A DNA stretch of 45,576 bases. Origin: Clostridia bacterium (lineage in GTDB: Bacteria > Bacillota > Clostridia > Oscillospirales > Acutalibacteraceae). Position 1 is the stretch's first letter. Each line of letters opens with the position of its first letter. The notes under the pieces are model-generated. The model saw nothing but the letters and a program-made list of their open reading frames with translations, was not told where the DNA came from and did not search any database. Of the stretch, positions 45,518 through 45,576 are shown piece after piece. A program made the translations under genes and the position numbers. The DNA is taken from contig JAFODQ010000117.1 of NCBI GenBank assembly GCA_017380615.1, forward strand, positions 1 through 45,576. The letters are read 5' to 3'.

Positions 45518-45576
45518 ATGCCTAGAAATTATCTACATATAAAGGATTATGAAAAAGAAATACTCAAATTAAGAGA
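45518..45576 (+). CDS. Transposase N-terminus (IS3-type OrfA), partial
   Basis: 19 complete codons remain after the ATG at 45518, 7 nt past GGAGG. They begin MPRNYLHIKDYEKEILKLR, a start I associate with helix-turn-helix OrfA proteins of Clostridial IS3-family elements; such a protein recognises the IS ends and is fused to the OrfB integrase by frameshifting. The gene runs off the right edge. Too little is visible to name the element. Confidence 0.6.
   Translation, partial: MPRNYLHIKDYEKEILKLR

Larger units (their letters stand above)
45439..45576 (+). mobile_element. Left end of an insertion sequence (probably IS3 family)
   Basis: The element probably starts at TGAACAAGTCCAG (45439), 18 nt after the lipoprotein stop; TG as terminal bases and an AAAAACGGACA segment fit IS3/IS150-type ends. 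A hairpin and the first transposase codons follow, and the rest is beyond the window. The right end and target duplication cannot be seen, so the boundary is approximate. Confidence 0.6.

Overview
This 45.6-kb window is a low-GC, gene-dense stretch of a chromosome that looks like an anaerobic Gram-positive of the class Clostridia, most likely near the Oscillospiraceae/Ruminococcaceae. That placement is inferred from gene content and order: a nusB-xseA-xseB-ispA-dxs-tlyA-nadK-argR-recN block, tig-clpP-clpX-lon-engB and obgE-mrnC-lepA sets, the MEP isoprenoid pathway, near-consensus TTGACA/TATAAT promoters, GGAGG or GAGGTG ribosome sites, and frequent TTG/GTG starts. No tRNA, rRNA or CRISPR array was seen.

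Region by region: 1-2512 (-) is a large secreted ceramidase-like hydrolase cut by the left edge, divergent from a membrane-anchored protein with a Pro-Asp-Thr-Thr-Lys-Ala repeat stalk (2757-3914). From 4029 to 14121 (+) runs one long co-oriented housekeeping cluster: nusB, a TsaD/Kae1 paralogue, xseAB, ispA, dxs, tlyA, nadK, argR, recN and a TIM-barrel protein, joined by 1-4 nt overlaps or gaps of at most 17 nt. upp (14188) and an orphan solute-binding lipoprotein (14865) follow, each with its own hairpin terminator. gap and a D-2-hydroxyacid dehydrogenase lie on the minus strand (15727-17914). A VTT membrane protein, a galactokinase-like kinase, a GNAT protein and a PLP enzyme form a plus-strand operon (18131-22088) that overlaps tail to tail with a class B penicillin-binding protein (22077-23657, -). 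tcdA, a YhaM-like nuclease, a DUF2804 protein and prmA form the next operon (23754-27409), followed by dacF, thrC and a phosphoesterase. tig, clpP, clpX, lon and engB (31137-37623) form a protein folding and turnover block. obgE, mrnC, lepA and a GH36 alpha-galactosidase are transcribed leftward (43353 to 37661). At the right are a small membrane protein with a possible repressor-controlled promoter, a stand-alone NAD(P)HX dehydratase, a lipoprotein, and the left end of an insertion sequence.

The genes supply transcription antitermination, DNA repair (XseAB, RecN), isoprenoids (Dxs, IspA), ribosome and translation functions (TlyA, PrmA, LepA, ObgE, EngB, Mini-III), cofactor upkeep (NadK, NnrD), proteostasis (Tig, ClpXP, Lon), cell wall enzymes (PBP, DacF) and galactoside use (GH36, GalK-like). 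No complete novel multi-gene system is evident. The most unusual items are: a solute-binding lipoprotein whose two halves appear in permuted order; a strong hairpin followed by a T-run that covers the ribosome site and start codon of dacF; a ceramidase-like enzyme interrupted by a duplicated module; a histone-H1-like tail on trigger factor; and a small membrane protein whose promoter is flanked by LexA-box-like sites.
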